DNA of 64,000 bases from Ensifer sp. WSM1721. Its GTDB lineage: Bacteria; Pseudomonadota; Alphaproteobacteria; Rhizobiales; Rhizobiaceae. The translations under genes and the position numbers were made by a program. The DNA lies in NCBI RefSeq assembly GCF_000513895.2, contig NZ_CP165782.1:1364001-1428000 (forward strand). The letters are read 5' to 3'. The notes under the pieces were generated by a model, which saw only the letters and a list, made by a program, of their open reading frames with translations, had not been told where the DNA came from and ran no database searches. Position 1 is the first letter of the stretch. Every line of letters starts with the position of its first letter. This document shows positions 53,556-62,703 of this stretch, in pieces.

Positions 53556-54776
53556 TTAAGCGGGATCTCTGAGTTTGAGGACAGTGCAGGTCTCGCCGCT
53601 CAAAGCCTCAGGTGCATGCGGCGGTCGCACGATCAGCCCCTCCGATTGCGCGAAGATGCTGACCATCGACGAATCCTGACGCGAGAATGGATGAGCCAGC
53701 AGCGATCCGTCCGGCTCGGCGGTAAGGCGGGCGCGTACATAGTCCTGGCGGCGGTCGTTGGCGGGCAAGGGCGCGGCGAGCCGCGCCGTCGTCAGCCGCG
53801 AGCGTGGCGGCAGGTGGGCGAGCTTGCGGGTCAACGGCTCGAGGAAAAGCAGGGCGCAGACGAGGCTCGAAACGGGATTGCCGGGCAGGCCGAGCACCGA
53901 CATGCCTGTAAGCTCTCCCACCATCAGCGGCTTTCCCGGCCGCATCGCGATACGCCAGAAGTCGAGCGTCATGCCGCAGCTAATGAGCGTCGACTGGACG
54001 AGATCATGGTCGCCGACTGAGGCGCCGCCGAGGGTGACGAGCACATCGGCCTTGGCCGACTGGGCTTCGGCAACGGCGGCGGCGATGGCGGCACGGTCAT
54101 CGGGCACGATGCCGAGATCCAGGACTTCGGCGCCATTCTCGCGCGCGATCGCAGCCACACCGAAGCTGTTCGATGCGATGATCTGGTCGGGCCCGGGGGG
54201 ACTTCCCGGCGGCAGCAATTCGTCACCGGTGGCGATGATCGCTATCTTCGGTCGTGCAAAGACCGGCAGGCTTTCGTGATTCATGCTCGCTGCGAGCGTC
54301 AAGCGGCCGGCATCGAGCACGGAACCGGCGGTGAGTGCGATGTCGCCTTCGGCGAAATCCTGCCCCTTCAAGCGGATGTGACGGCCTTTCGCCGGCGCAA
54401 ACAGCGTACGGATGCGGTCTTCCGGCAACTTTTCGGTGTCTTCCTGGATGATGACCGTGTCTGCGCCGACCGGTAGCGGCGCCCCGGTAAAGATGCGCAC
54501 GGCCTCACCGCGCTTGACTTCACCCCGAAACCCGCGTCCTGCGGCAGATTGTCCGACGACCGTCAGTTCGGCGCCGATCTCGGCGATATCCTCGTAGCGA
54601 ACGGCATAGCCATCCATGGCGGAGTTGTCGAAGGCCGGATGCGTGACCCGCGCCGCTACATCCTCCGCAAGCTCGCGGCCGAGGCAGTCATGCAAGGGAA
54701 GGCGTTCCGTGCGCTGCGGGGGGCGGGCTTTGGTGATGACCCGGAGGAGGGCCTCTTCGACCGAGAGCAACGACAT
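53556..54776 (-). CDS. moeA: Molybdopterin molybdenumtransferase MoeA
   Basis: Inserts molybdate into adenylated molybdopterin, last step of molybdenum cofactor synthesis. MoeA motifs are complete: PAFDNSAMDGYAV at the N-terminus, RIFTGAPLPVGADTVIIQED, IIATGDELLPPG, TLGGASVGDHD and the catalytic-domain RPGKPLMVG...LPGNPVSS. 406 aa is typical. Its start overlaps the last base of the moaC stop, so both are translated together; last gene of the ppiD-trpD-trpC-moaC-moeA unit. In many other rhizobia lexA follows moeA; here the next gene is unrelated and on the other strand. Confidence 0.95.
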   Translation of the reverse strand: MSLLSVEEALLRVITKARPPQRTERLPLHDCLGRELAEDVAARVTHPAFDNSAMDGYAVRYEDIAEIGAELTVVGQSAAGRGFRGEVKRGEAVRIFTGAPLPVGADTVIIQEDTEKLPEDRIRTLFAPAKGRHIRLKGQDFAEGDIALTAGSVLDAGRLTLAASMNHESLPVFARPKIAIIATGDELLPPGSPPGPDQIIASNSFGVAAIARENGAEVLDLGIVPDDRAAIAAAVAEAQSAKADVLVTLGGASVGDHDLVQSTLISCGMTLDFWRIAMRPGKPLMVGELTGMSVLGLPGNPVSSLVCALLFLEPLTRKLAHLPPRSRLTTARLAAPLPANDRRQDYVRARLTAEPDGSLLAHPFSRQDSSMVSIFAQSEGLIVRPPHAPEALSGETCTVLKLRDPA

Positions 54777-55270
54777 CAGGGCTTATCTTCCTGGCGCCGA
54801 TAGTCACCCGAGCGCCCGCCTGATTTGCTGACCAGCCGAATGCCGCCGATCTCCATCTCGCGGTCGGCCGCCTTGGCCATGTCGTAGATCGTCAGGCAGG
54901 CAACGCTGACGGCGGTCAGCGCCTCCATCTCGACGCCCGTCCGACCGGTCAGCTTCGCCATGGCCTCGACTCGCAGGCCGGGAAGTGCCTCGTCCGGCAC
55001 GATCTCCACCGACACCTTGGTCAGCATCAACGGATGGCAGAGCGGAATGAGATTCGACGTCTGCTTCGCGGCCATGATGCCTGCCAGCCGTGCCGTGCCG
55101 ATGACGTCGCCCTTTTTGGCATTGCCCTCGAGAATGAGCGCCAGCGTTTCAGACTTCATGCGGACGAAGCCCTCCGCGGCGGCGATCCGCACCGTCTCCG
55201 CCTTGTCGCCGACATCGACCATGCTGGCTTCGCCGCCACTGTCGAGATGGGTGAGGGTGGAGGCGCTCAT
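54776..55270 (-). CDS. moaC: Cyclic pyranopterin monophosphate synthase MoaC
   Basis: Acts with MoaA to convert GTP to cPMP, first step of molybdenum cofactor synthesis. Family motifs: [12 protein letters not shown], a central [18 protein letters not shown], and the C-terminal [23 protein letters not shown] and ISKSGG-like [12 protein letters not shown]. Start ATG at 55270 overlaps the trpC stop (ATGA form); GTG one codon earlier is also in frame. 164 aa. Confidence 0.96.
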   Translation of the reverse strand: MSASTLTHLDSGGEASMVDVGDKAETVRIAAAEGFVRMKSETLALILEGNAKKGDVIGTARLAGIMAAKQTSNLIPLCHPLMLTKVSVEIVPDEALPGLRVEAMAKLTGRTGVEMEALTAVSVACLTIYDMAKAADREMEIGGIRLVSKSGGRSGDYRRQEDKP

Positions 55271-56085
55271 CACTCTGCCGCCAGGACGTTTCCCGCGCCG
55301 GTCAACAGTGCGCGCGTCGCTGCCTCCACATCGTCCTTCCTCATCAGGCTTTCGCCTACCAAGAACGTGGTGATGCCGCTCTTTTCAAGCCGCCGGCAGT
55401 CCTCGTGCGTGAAGATGCCGCTTTCACCGACGAGCAGCCGGTCGGGCGGAACCATCGCCGCGAGCTGTTCGGAGACCGCAAGATCGACCTCGAATGTTCT
55501 GAGATTGCGATTGTTGATCCCGATGAGCGGAGATGCCAGCCGCAGCGCGCGCTCCATTTCGCCCGCATCATGCACTTCGATCAGGACGTCCATGCCGAGC
55601 GAGAAGGCAGTGTCTTCCAGCCGGCGCGCCTCGTCGTCGCTAAGCGACGCCATGATCAGCAGGATGCAGTCGGCGCCCCACGCGCGTGCCTCGAACACCT
55701 GATAAGTGTCGAACATGAAATCCTTGCGCAGCGCCGGCAGCGGGCAGGCGGCGCGGGCCGCCGTCAGGAATTCCGGCGCCCCTTGGAAGCTCGGCGTGTC
55801 GGTGAGCACGGAAAGGCAGGCAGCACCGCCTGCAGCATAGGCTCTCGCGAGCGCCGGCGGATCGAAGTCCGGCCGGATCAATCCCTTAGACGGGCTTGCC
55901 TTCTTGATCTCGGCGATAAGCCCGAAATCGCCTTTTTCGCGCCGCGCGGCAAGTGCTGCATGGAAGCCGCGCGGCGGCGCCTGATCGGCGATCCGCGCCT
56001 TCAGCTCGTCGAGCGGCGCGCGCGATTTCGCGGCGGCGATCTCGTCGCGCTTATAGGCTTCGATCCTGCTCAGGATATCCGTCAT
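55270..56085 (-). CDS. trpC: Indole-3-glycerol phosphate synthase
   Basis: Fourth step of tryptophan biosynthesis. TIM-barrel motifs: [21 protein letters not shown] with the catalytic Lys residues, [43 protein letters not shown], and [14 protein letters not shown], and finally GESGI. 271 aa. Separated by 9 bases from trpD and overlapping moaC, in the trpDC-moaC-moeA order conserved in rhizobia. Confidence 0.97.
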   Translation of the reverse strand: MTDILSRIEAYKRDEIAAAKSRAPLDELKARIADQAPPRGFHAALAARREKGDFGLIAEIKKASPSKGLIRPDFDPPALARAYAAGGAACLSVLTDTPSFQGAPEFLTAARAACPLPALRKDFMFDTYQVFEARAWGADCILLIMASLSDDEARRLEDTAFSLGMDVLIEVHDAGEMERALRLASPLIGINNRNLRTFEVDLAVSEQLAAMVPPDRLLVGESGIFTHEDCRRLEKSGITTFLVGESLMRKDDVEAATRALLTGAGNVLAAE

Positions 56086-56094
56086 ATCCTCTCC

Positions 56095-57108
56095 TCAAGC
56101 CGCGTTGGAGACGGTGATCAGCCGCTGCAAGGCGGTCTTGGCAGCGCCGCTTGAAAGCGATTGCCGGGCGAGCGCCATGCCTTCGGCGAGATCCTTGGCG
56201 CGCCCCGCTATCATCAACGAAGCGGCAGCATTCGCAAGGGAAATGTCCCGATAGGCATTCTCGGCCCCATCGAGCACCGCCTGCAATGCGGCGGCGTTAT
56301 GTGCCCCGTCACCGCCCTTCAGCGCATCGAGCGTGACCCGCTCGAGACCGAAGTCGGCCGGCGTCAGTTCGAAACTTGTGATCTCTCCATCCTTGAGCGC
56401 TGCAACCTTGGTCACGCCGGTGGTCGTGATTTCATCGAGCCCTTCGCCGTGGACGACCCAGACGGTTTCGGAGCCGAGATCGCGCAGCACCTCCGCAAGC
56501 GGGTCGACCCATTGCGGCGCAAATACGCCGACGAGCTGCCGCTTCACTCCGGCTGGATTGGCGAGAGGTCCGAGCAGATTGAAGATCGTCCGCGTTCCGA
56601 GCTCGACGCGCGTCGGGCCGACATGGCGCATGGCCGCGTGATGCTGCTGGGCAAACATGAACCCCACGCCGGCCTCGCGAATGCAGCGCGAGATCGCCTC
56701 CGGTCCAATCTCGAGATTGACGCCGAGGCAGGACAGTGCGTCGGCCGTTCCGGATTTCGAGCTCAGCGCCCGATTGCCATGTTTCGCCACTGGAACCCCA
56801 GCGCCCGCCACGATCAGCGAGGCCAGCGTCGAGATATTGTAGGTGCCGGCGCCATCACCACCGGTTCCGACGATGTCGATCGCATCCTCGGGGGCCTCGA
56901 CCGGAAGCATTCGCGCGCGCATCGCGCCGACCGCTCCAACGATTTCGTCTACCGTCTCGCCGCGCACCCGAAGCGCCATGAGGAAGCCGCCGATCTGCGA
57001 TGGTGTCGCTGCCCCCGACATGATGATCTCGAAGGCGGCTCGCGCGTCTTCCCGGCTCAGTGCCTCACGCGTGGCGACTTTAGCGACGAACGGCTTCAAA
57101 TCACTCAT
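56095..57108 (-). CDS. trpD: Anthranilate phosphoribosyltransferase
   Basis: Second step of tryptophan biosynthesis. The PRPP-binding glycine-rich motif [17 protein letters not shown] and the [24 protein letters not shown] and [10 protein letters not shown] motifs are intact. 337 aa is typical. trpE(G) is not in the window. It begins 18 bases after ppiD. Confidence 0.97.
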   Translation of the reverse strand: MSDLKPFVAKVATREALSREDARAAFEIIMSGAATPSQIGGFLMALRVRGETVDEIVGAVGAMRARMLPVEAPEDAIDIVGTGGDGAGTYNISTLASLIVAGAGVPVAKHGNRALSSKSGTADALSCLGVNLEIGPEAISRCIREAGVGFMFAQQHHAAMRHVGPTRVELGTRTIFNLLGPLANPAGVKRQLVGVFAPQWVDPLAEVLRDLGSETVWVVHGEGLDEITTTGVTKVAALKDGEITSFELTPADFGLERVTLDALKGGDGAHNAAALQAVLDGAENAYRDISLANAAASLMIAGRAKDLAEGMALARQSLSSGAAKTALQRLITVSNAA

Positions 57109-57126
57109 GGTTTGCTTCCTTGCACG

Positions 57127-59019
57127 TCATCGCGTTGCCAATGCCTGCTCTGCAAGCGTCTGGTTGACCGATACACCGTAGGCCGCCTGCAGCGTGGAGA
57201 CCATCTGATCGAGAATGTCGTCGCCGCTCGCTCGCGCAACGGCTTCGATCTGCCGGCTGTCGTCGTCGAGGGCATTTGCCGGTGCGCTGTCGTCGACGGC
57301 CGTCACCTGCATGAGGATCTGGCCTTCGCCGCCGATGCCAGGCGCATTGGCGACGTGGCCATTCGGGCCGCCAAAGGCAGCCGCAACAGCGGCTGGGCTG
57401 AGAGCGGCGTCTTCCGTCGAGCGGGTCAAACCGGCCTTCGTCTCGACCGCAAGCCCGAGTTCGGTGGCAATATCGGCGAGCTTGGCACCCTTCTCGATAC
57501 GCTCCTTGAGCTCCTTTGCCTTCGCGGCCAGCGCCGCACGCTGCTGCTCGGCGGTCCAATCGGCCGCCACTTCGTCGCGAACCTCGTCAAGCGTGCGGTC
57601 GCGGGCGGGGATCACTTCGTCGAGATCGAACCAGGCGGAACCGTCGCGCCCGATATTGACGGAGAGCGTATCGACGCCGACCTCGGCCTTGAAAACCTCC
57701 TGCAACAGGGTGCGAGGCTCCGGAAGCCCCTTCACCTCGTCGCCGTTTTGATCCTTGCCGGTGGCATCGATCGCATCGACGGTCACAAGCTTCAGCTTCA
57801 ATTGGTCGGCGATCTGCCTCACGGTCGTGCCGGCGGCGCGTTCGTCCTCGATCTTGTCATGAAGGCCGACAAGCTGATCGCGCGCGACAGAAAGGGCGAT
57901 CTCCTTGCGCAGCTCTTCCTTGACCTCGTCAAAGCTGCGGATGCTCTCCGGCCGAATATTGGTTATGCGCAGGATTACCGGCCCGAATGCGCCCTCGACG
58001 ACGGGAGTCGTACCGCCATCCGCCGCTACAGCGAAGGCCGCCTCGGCGATCTTGGCGTCCGGCATTTGTTCCTTGGTGAAATCGCCAAGCAGGACGTCGG
58101 CAGGGGTTTTGCCCTCAGCCTTGACAAGATCGTCGAACGTGGTGCCGGCGGAAAGTTTGCCCACTGCGACATCGGCCGCCTCGCGCGAGGGGAAAGCGAG
58201 TTGCTCGACTGTGCGCGATGCGGGCTTGCGGTAGCTTTCCTTGCGCTTCTCATAGTCTGCCCGAAGCTCTTCCTCGGTCACGGTCTCGGTCGCGGCCAGA
58301 TCTTCCGGCTCGAGCTTGATGTAGCTGAACTTCCGATATTCCGGCGCGCGATAGTTCGCCTTGCGGCTTTCGAACCACGGAGCGAGTACATCATCCGCGG
58401 GCGCCTTGACGGCGTCGATATTCGCGTTCGAGAGCAGCAAATAGTCGATCGTGCGCGTCTCGTGGCGATATTTCCCGACCGCATCGAGTAGAACCTTGGG
58501 AGGCGTATAGCCGTCCGCGAGCGCGTCGACGATCTGCGAACGCACAGCCACCTGGCTGCGATTGTTGATGTAGTCCTGTTCGGTCAATCCGGCATTGCGC
58601 AGCACGCTCGAGAACGTCAGCCGGTCGAACTGGCCGTTGGCGCCGTGGAAGGCAGGGTCCTCGCCGATAAGCCGCGCGAGCCTGTCTTCGGAGAGGCCGA
58701 GGTTCATATCTTCGGCGAGCTGATCCAATGCTGCGCCCGCTACGAGCTGAGCGAAAACCTGGCTCTCCACGCCGAAGGCACGGGCCTGCTGCCTCGTGAG
58801 CGGCATTCCGAGCTGTCTCGAGAGCAGGCTCACCTGACGCTCGTAGGCCAGGCGGAAGTCGGTCGGCGACACCTTGACGTCGCCGACGGTCACCACGGCA
58901 TTGGGCGTGTTCGTTACCATCAATGTCTGACCGCCCCACACCATGAATGAGATGATGAGAATGGCCATCAGGCCTTTGACGACCCGTGTGCGGGCGGCGT
59001 TTCTCAGGGATTCGAGCAT
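57127..59019 (-). CDS. ppiD: Membrane-anchored peptidyl-prolyl isomerase PpiD (SurA_N/parvulin)
   Basis: Periplasmic folding factor anchored in the inner membrane. One N-terminal membrane helix (GLMAILIISFMVWGG, residues 16-31) is followed by a SurA_N-type chaperone region and a parvulin PPIase domain near residues 250-370 (AFPSREAADVAVGKLSAGTTFDDLV), then a C-terminal chaperone half. 630 aa is typical for rhizobial PpiD. First gene of the run into trpD. The region upstream (59020-59397) separates it from the Na/Pi transporter gene. Confidence 0.92.
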   Translation of the reverse strand: MLESLRNAARTRVVKGLMAILIISFMVWGGQTLMVTNTPNAVVTVGDVKVSPTDFRLAYERQVSLLSRQLGMPLTRQQARAFGVESQVFAQLVAGAALDQLAEDMNLGLSEDRLARLIGEDPAFHGANGQFDRLTFSSVLRNAGLTEQDYINNRSQVAVRSQIVDALADGYTPPKVLLDAVGKYRHETRTIDYLLLSNANIDAVKAPADDVLAPWFESRKANYRAPEYRKFSYIKLEPEDLAATETVTEEELRADYEKRKESYRKPASRTVEQLAFPSREAADVAVGKLSAGTTFDDLVKAEGKTPADVLLGDFTKEQMPDAKIAEAAFAVAADGGTTPVVEGAFGPVILRITNIRPESIRSFDEVKEELRKEIALSVARDQLVGLHDKIEDERAAGTTVRQIADQLKLKLVTVDAIDATGKDQNGDEVKGLPEPRTLLQEVFKAEVGVDTLSVNIGRDGSAWFDLDEVIPARDRTLDEVRDEVAADWTAEQQRAALAAKAKELKERIEKGAKLADIATELGLAVETKAGLTRSTEDAALSPAAVAAAFGGPNGHVANAPGIGGEGQILMQVTAVDDSAPANALDDDSRQIEAVARASGDDILDQMVSTLQAAYGVSVNQTLAEQALATR

Positions 59020-59397
59020 AGGGGCAGAAACCTCGTTGCGATGCAGTGGCGTGACGCCAAATGAATTCGTTCCTTAGAACAAACCACACAGGAAATGAAG
59101 GCCGCTTTGTTGCAAATTGCGCCGCTGCCGACCTACGGCTCAGAAGCCGGACTGTTCGGCGGAATTCGTCTCGCAGACGGGCCTGCTAACTGCCGATCAA
59201 TATTACGCTAACGGGCATATAAGCGGAGGGGCGCGAACAGGAAAATGGATGTCGGAGTTTGTTAGCCGGCAAACCGAAAATCTCTGCAACATTCTCGCCT
59301 TCCGGCGCGTTTCCGTGCTGCAAACCACCGGAAATCGTGACTTCGAGAGTCGTCCTGGAAGCATGAGAAGCGGGTGGTCGTTGCGGAATTCGACGCT
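59020..59397. other. Spacer between ppiD and the Na/Pi transporter gene
   Basis: About 378 bases of divergent spacer. It must carry the ppiD-trp-moa promoter on the minus strand and the transporter promoter on the plus strand. No gene, repeat or terminator stands out. Confidence 0.4.
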
Positions 59398-61044
59398 ATG
59401 CAATCTACCATCGTAATGGTCAATCTCTTCGGCGCCGTCGCGCTGCTCCTGTTCGGGCTTTCGCTCGTCAAGGATGGTGTGACGCGCGCATTCGGATCCC
59501 GGCTTCGAGCCGGCCTGGCACGGGGGACGAGCGGTTCGTTGCGCGCGTTCGCAACCGGCCTCATCGCGACACTCGCCCTGCAGAGTTCGACGGCCACGGC
59601 TCTTATGACGGCATCCTTTGCAGAGAAGGGCCTCATACGTTCGCGGATGGCGCAGATCGCGCTGCTCGGCGCCAATATCGGTACGGCAGTGACAGCCTGG
59701 ATCGTTGCCTTGGGCATCGGGTGGATGGCGCCTCTGCTGATTTTTGCCGGCGTGGTCATGCAGAGGATGAGCCGGTCGAGTGCGCGCGAGGGAGGCGGTA
59801 TCGCTCTTGTAGGGATCGGCATGATGCTTCTGTCGCTTGAGCTGCTCGGCACGGCTACGGCGCCTATGCGCGAATCCGAAGCATTGGCAGCCTTCCTCGG
59901 AATGCTGGACGACGCTTGGCCCGTCGCCATGATCATTTCCGCGGGGCTGGCATTCGCGTCGTCCTCCAGTCTTGCCGTCGTCATGTTGGTGCTGTCGCTG
60001 TCATCCGCCGGCGTGCTTTCCCCGGGGCTGATCGTTGCACTGGTGCTCGGCGCCAATCTCGGGCACGCGTTTCCACCGGTCGTCGCGACGCTCGCTTCGT
60101 CGCCCGCCGCCCGTCGCGTGACGCTTGGCAACCTCGCCGTGCGAGCTGCCGGCTGCCTCGTTGCGCTTCCGCTTGCCGGCGTCAATGCCGATCTGCTGCA
60201 AAACCTGCCTTTGCCGCGGCAGAACCTTCCGGTTGATGTCCACCTGCTCTTCAATCTTGTCGTTGCACTCATCGCCTGGCCTTTTGCGGGGGTTCTCGCG
60301 CGCACGCTCAGCCGTTTTGTGCCGGATGACGAGGCAGATGAGACGGGGCCGCGCTACCTCGACGAGGCGGTGCTCGACACGCCGGTGATGGCGCTTTCCG
60401 GTGCCACGCGCGAAGTGCTGAGGGTCGGGGACCTGATCGAGGCAATGCTCATTCGCGCGTCGAGCGCGTTCGACACCAACGACGTCAACGAACTGCACGA
60501 GATCGCGCGGCTGGAGAAACGGGTCGATCTTCTGCAGCAGGAGGTGAAGATTTTTCTCTCGCGGCTGGGGCGCGAACGACTGAAAAAAGAGGATGAGCGC
60601 CGTTCGGTCGTCATCATCGACTATGCGATCAATCTCGAGCATATGGGCGACATCATCGAGAAGGGCCTCTGCGAGCAGATCCGCAAGAAGGTGAGCAATG
60701 GCCTGCACTTTTCCGATGAGGGCTACCGGGAGCTGAAGAGCCTGTTCGACCTCACCATCGACAACCTGCGCATCGCTCAGACGATCTTCGTCTCGCGCAA
60801 TGCCGATCTGGCGCGTCACCTGATCGAGGTGAAAGTCGATGTGCGCCACATGGAAAAGCGCTCGGCGGAACGACACCTGGAGCGCCTGCGCGACGGTTTG
60901 CCCGAAAGCCTGCAGACGAGTTCGCTGCACCTGGACATGCTGCGCGACCTGAAGCGCATCAATGCCCACATTGCATCCGTTGCCTATCCCATTGTCGAAG
61001 AGAGCGGCCTTCTCACGGAAAGCCGACTGCGGCCGCCGGGCTGA
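59398..61044 (+). CDS. Na/Pi cotransporter family protein (YjbB/NptA-like, with PhoU-like domain)
   Basis: Membrane phosphate transporter of the Na+/Pi cotransporter II type, thought to export or import phosphate. Two inverted membrane repeats carry the QSSTA-type motifs (LALQSSTATALMT and ASSSSLAVVMLVL). A long helical C-terminal region (about 330-530) is PhoU-like. The start is taken as ATG 59398 (MQSTIVM); a GTG at 59374 is in frame and slightly better placed relative to GAGAAG. 548 aa. Single gene. Confidence 0.9.
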   Translation: MQSTIVMVNLFGAVALLLFGLSLVKDGVTRAFGSRLRAGLARGTSGSLRAFATGLIATLALQSSTATALMTASFAEKGLIRSRMAQIALLGANIGTAVTAWIVALGIGWMAPLLIFAGVVMQRMSRSSAREGGGIALVGIGMMLLSLELLGTATAPMRESEALAAFLGMLDDAWPVAMIISAGLAFASSSSLAVVMLVLSLSSAGVLSPGLIVALVLGANLGHAFPPVVATLASSPAARRVTLGNLAVRAAGCLVALPLAGVNADLLQNLPLPRQNLPVDVHLLFNLVVALIAWPFAGVLARTLSRFVPDDEADETGPRYLDEAVLDTPVMALSGATREVLRVGDLIEAMLIRASSAFDTNDVNELHEIARLEKRVDLLQQEVKIFLSRLGRERLKKEDERRSVVIIDYAINLEHMGDIIEKGLCEQIRKKVSNGLHFSDEGYRELKSLFDLTIDNLRIAQTIFVSRNADLARHLIEVKVDVRHMEKRSAERHLERLRDGLPESLQTSSLHLDMLRDLKRINAHIASVAYPIVEESGLLTESRLRPPG

Positions 61045-61190
61045 CCTTGACGTCGCGTCATCATGGCGCTTGAAGCCGGTTAACGCGACGTGATTGTGCG
61101 AATTATGCTTCTCGCAATATGTTGCTGCTAGGAACGCGCCGAATCCGGCGGGGCATTGCCGCCCCGGAGAGAATACCAAGGAGATCAAAT

Positions 61191-62561
61191 ATGGAACGCA
61201 ACTGCCTGGCGATCATCCTCGCGGCTGGCGAAAGCACACGGATGAAATCGGCCATGACGAAGGTGCTGCATCCCGTGGCGGGAAGGCCGATGGTCGCGCA
61301 TGTCGTCGACGCCTTGGCGGGTGCATCGATCCTGAACGTGGCGCTGGTCGTCGGTCGCGATGCCGAAGCTGTCTCTGCGGCTGCGAGCACCGGCGAGGCT
61401 ACGGTCACTTCTTTCCTTCAGAAGGAACGTCTGGGAACGGCCCATGCCGTGCTCGCGGCACGCGAGGCGATCGCAAAGGGCTATGACGATGTCCTGGTTG
61501 TTTTCGGAGACACGCCGCTGATCACGGCCGCGCCTCTCAAAGCGGCGCGCGATGGCTTGGCCGCAGGAAACGACGTCGTCGTCATCGGCTTCCAAGCTGC
61601 AGATCCGACCGGCTACGGGCGTCTGATCGTCGAGGACGGGACGCTTGTCGCGATCCGCGAGCACAAAGATGCGACCGAAGAAGAGCGCCGCATCACCTAT
61701 TGCAATGGCGGACTGATGGCGATCGATGGCCGCCGGGCGCTCGATCTCCTCGACCGCATCGGCAATGCCAATGCCAAGGGCGAGTATTACCTCACCGACC
61801 TCGTCGAAATCGTTCGCTCCCTCGGCGGCCGCGCAATCGCCGTCGAGGCTCCGGAGGAGGAACTGACCGGCTGCAACACGCGTGCGGAGCTCGCCTATAT
61901 CGAGCGTCTCTGGCAGCAGCGCCGCCGCCACGAAATGATGCTGGCCGGCGTCTCGATGATCGCGCCCGAGACAGTCTTTCTCTCGTGGGACACCGAACTT
62001 GCGCAGGACGTGCTCGTGGAGCCGAACGTCGTCTTCGGCCCCGGAGTCCGCGTCGAAAGCGGCGCGATCATTCACGCTTTCTCGTATGTCGAAGGCGCAC
62101 ATGTGGGTGCGGGTGCGACCGTAGGCCCTTTCGCACGCCTTCGGCCGGGCGCCGATCTCGGCCCGAAATCGAAGATCGGCAATTTCTGCGAGGTCAAGAA
62201 GGCGGAGATCGGCGCCGGTGCCAAGGTCAATCACCTGACCTATATCGGCGATGCCTTCGTCGGTGCCGGATCGAACATCGGCGCCGGAACCATCACTTGC
62301 AACTATGACGGTGTGAACAAGCATCTGACGCGCATCGGTGCGAACGCCTTTGTCGGTTCTAATTCGTCGCTGGTTGCGCCGGTCACGATCGGTGACGGCG
62401 CGCTCGTCGCGTCGGGGAGCGTGATCACGGACGACGTGCCGGCGGACGCGGTCGCTTTCGGCCGCGCACGTCAGGAAATCAAGCCGGGCCGGGCGCCTGT
62501 GTTGCGCGAGCGCTACGAGGCGGAAAAGGCGGCCAAGAAGAAGGTCAAGGCCGCTGATTAG
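61191..62561 (+). CDS. glmU: Bifunctional UDP-N-acetylglucosamine pyrophosphorylase / GlcN-1-P acetyltransferase
   Basis: Makes UDP-GlcNAc from glucosamine-1-phosphate in two steps. N-terminal nucleotidyltransferase (about 1-230) has [11 protein letters not shown]...[12 protein letters not shown]-terminal left-handed beta helix (about 250-456) has hexapeptide repeats and the acetyltransferase core [28 protein letters not shown]. From ATG 61191 with AGGAGA upstream it is 456 aa. It precedes glmS on the same strand, as in many rhizobia. Confidence 0.97.
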   Translation: MERNCLAIILAAGESTRMKSAMTKVLHPVAGRPMVAHVVDALAGASILNVALVVGRDAEAVSAAASTGEATVTSFLQKERLGTAHAVLAAREAIAKGYDDVLVVFGDTPLITAAPLKAARDGLAAGNDVVVIGFQAADPTGYGRLIVEDGTLVAIREHKDATEEERRITYCNGGLMAIDGRRALDLLDRIGNANAKGEYYLTDLVEIVRSLGGRAIAVEAPEEELTGCNTRAELAYIERLWQQRRRHEMMLAGVSMIAPETVFLSWDTELAQDVLVEPNVVFGPGVRVESGAIIHAFSYVEGAHVGAGATVGPFARLRPGADLGPKSKIGNFCEVKKAEIGAGAKVNHLTYIGDAFVGAGSNIGAGTITCNYDGVNKHLTRIGANAFVGSNSSLVAPVTIGDGALVASGSVITDDVPADAVAFGRARQEIKPGRAPVLRERYEAEKAAKKKVKAAD

Positions 62562-62703
62562 TCGCGTTAAACATTGAAACTGAAAGTGAAATCGAGACGG
62601 ATTGCTTCGCGCGGCAATTTCGCTACCAAGGCTTGAGAAGGCGATCGGGTCGTCGCATCAGGGCTGATGCGGCGCCACCGGCGCGAAGAACGCGGAGAGG
62701 GTT

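Noticed and set aside
56161..58491. Long open frame of 776 codons on the plus strand
   Set aside because: It is antisense to trpD and ppiD, which have clear family motifs; the frame is rich in Arg and His and has no recognisable domain.
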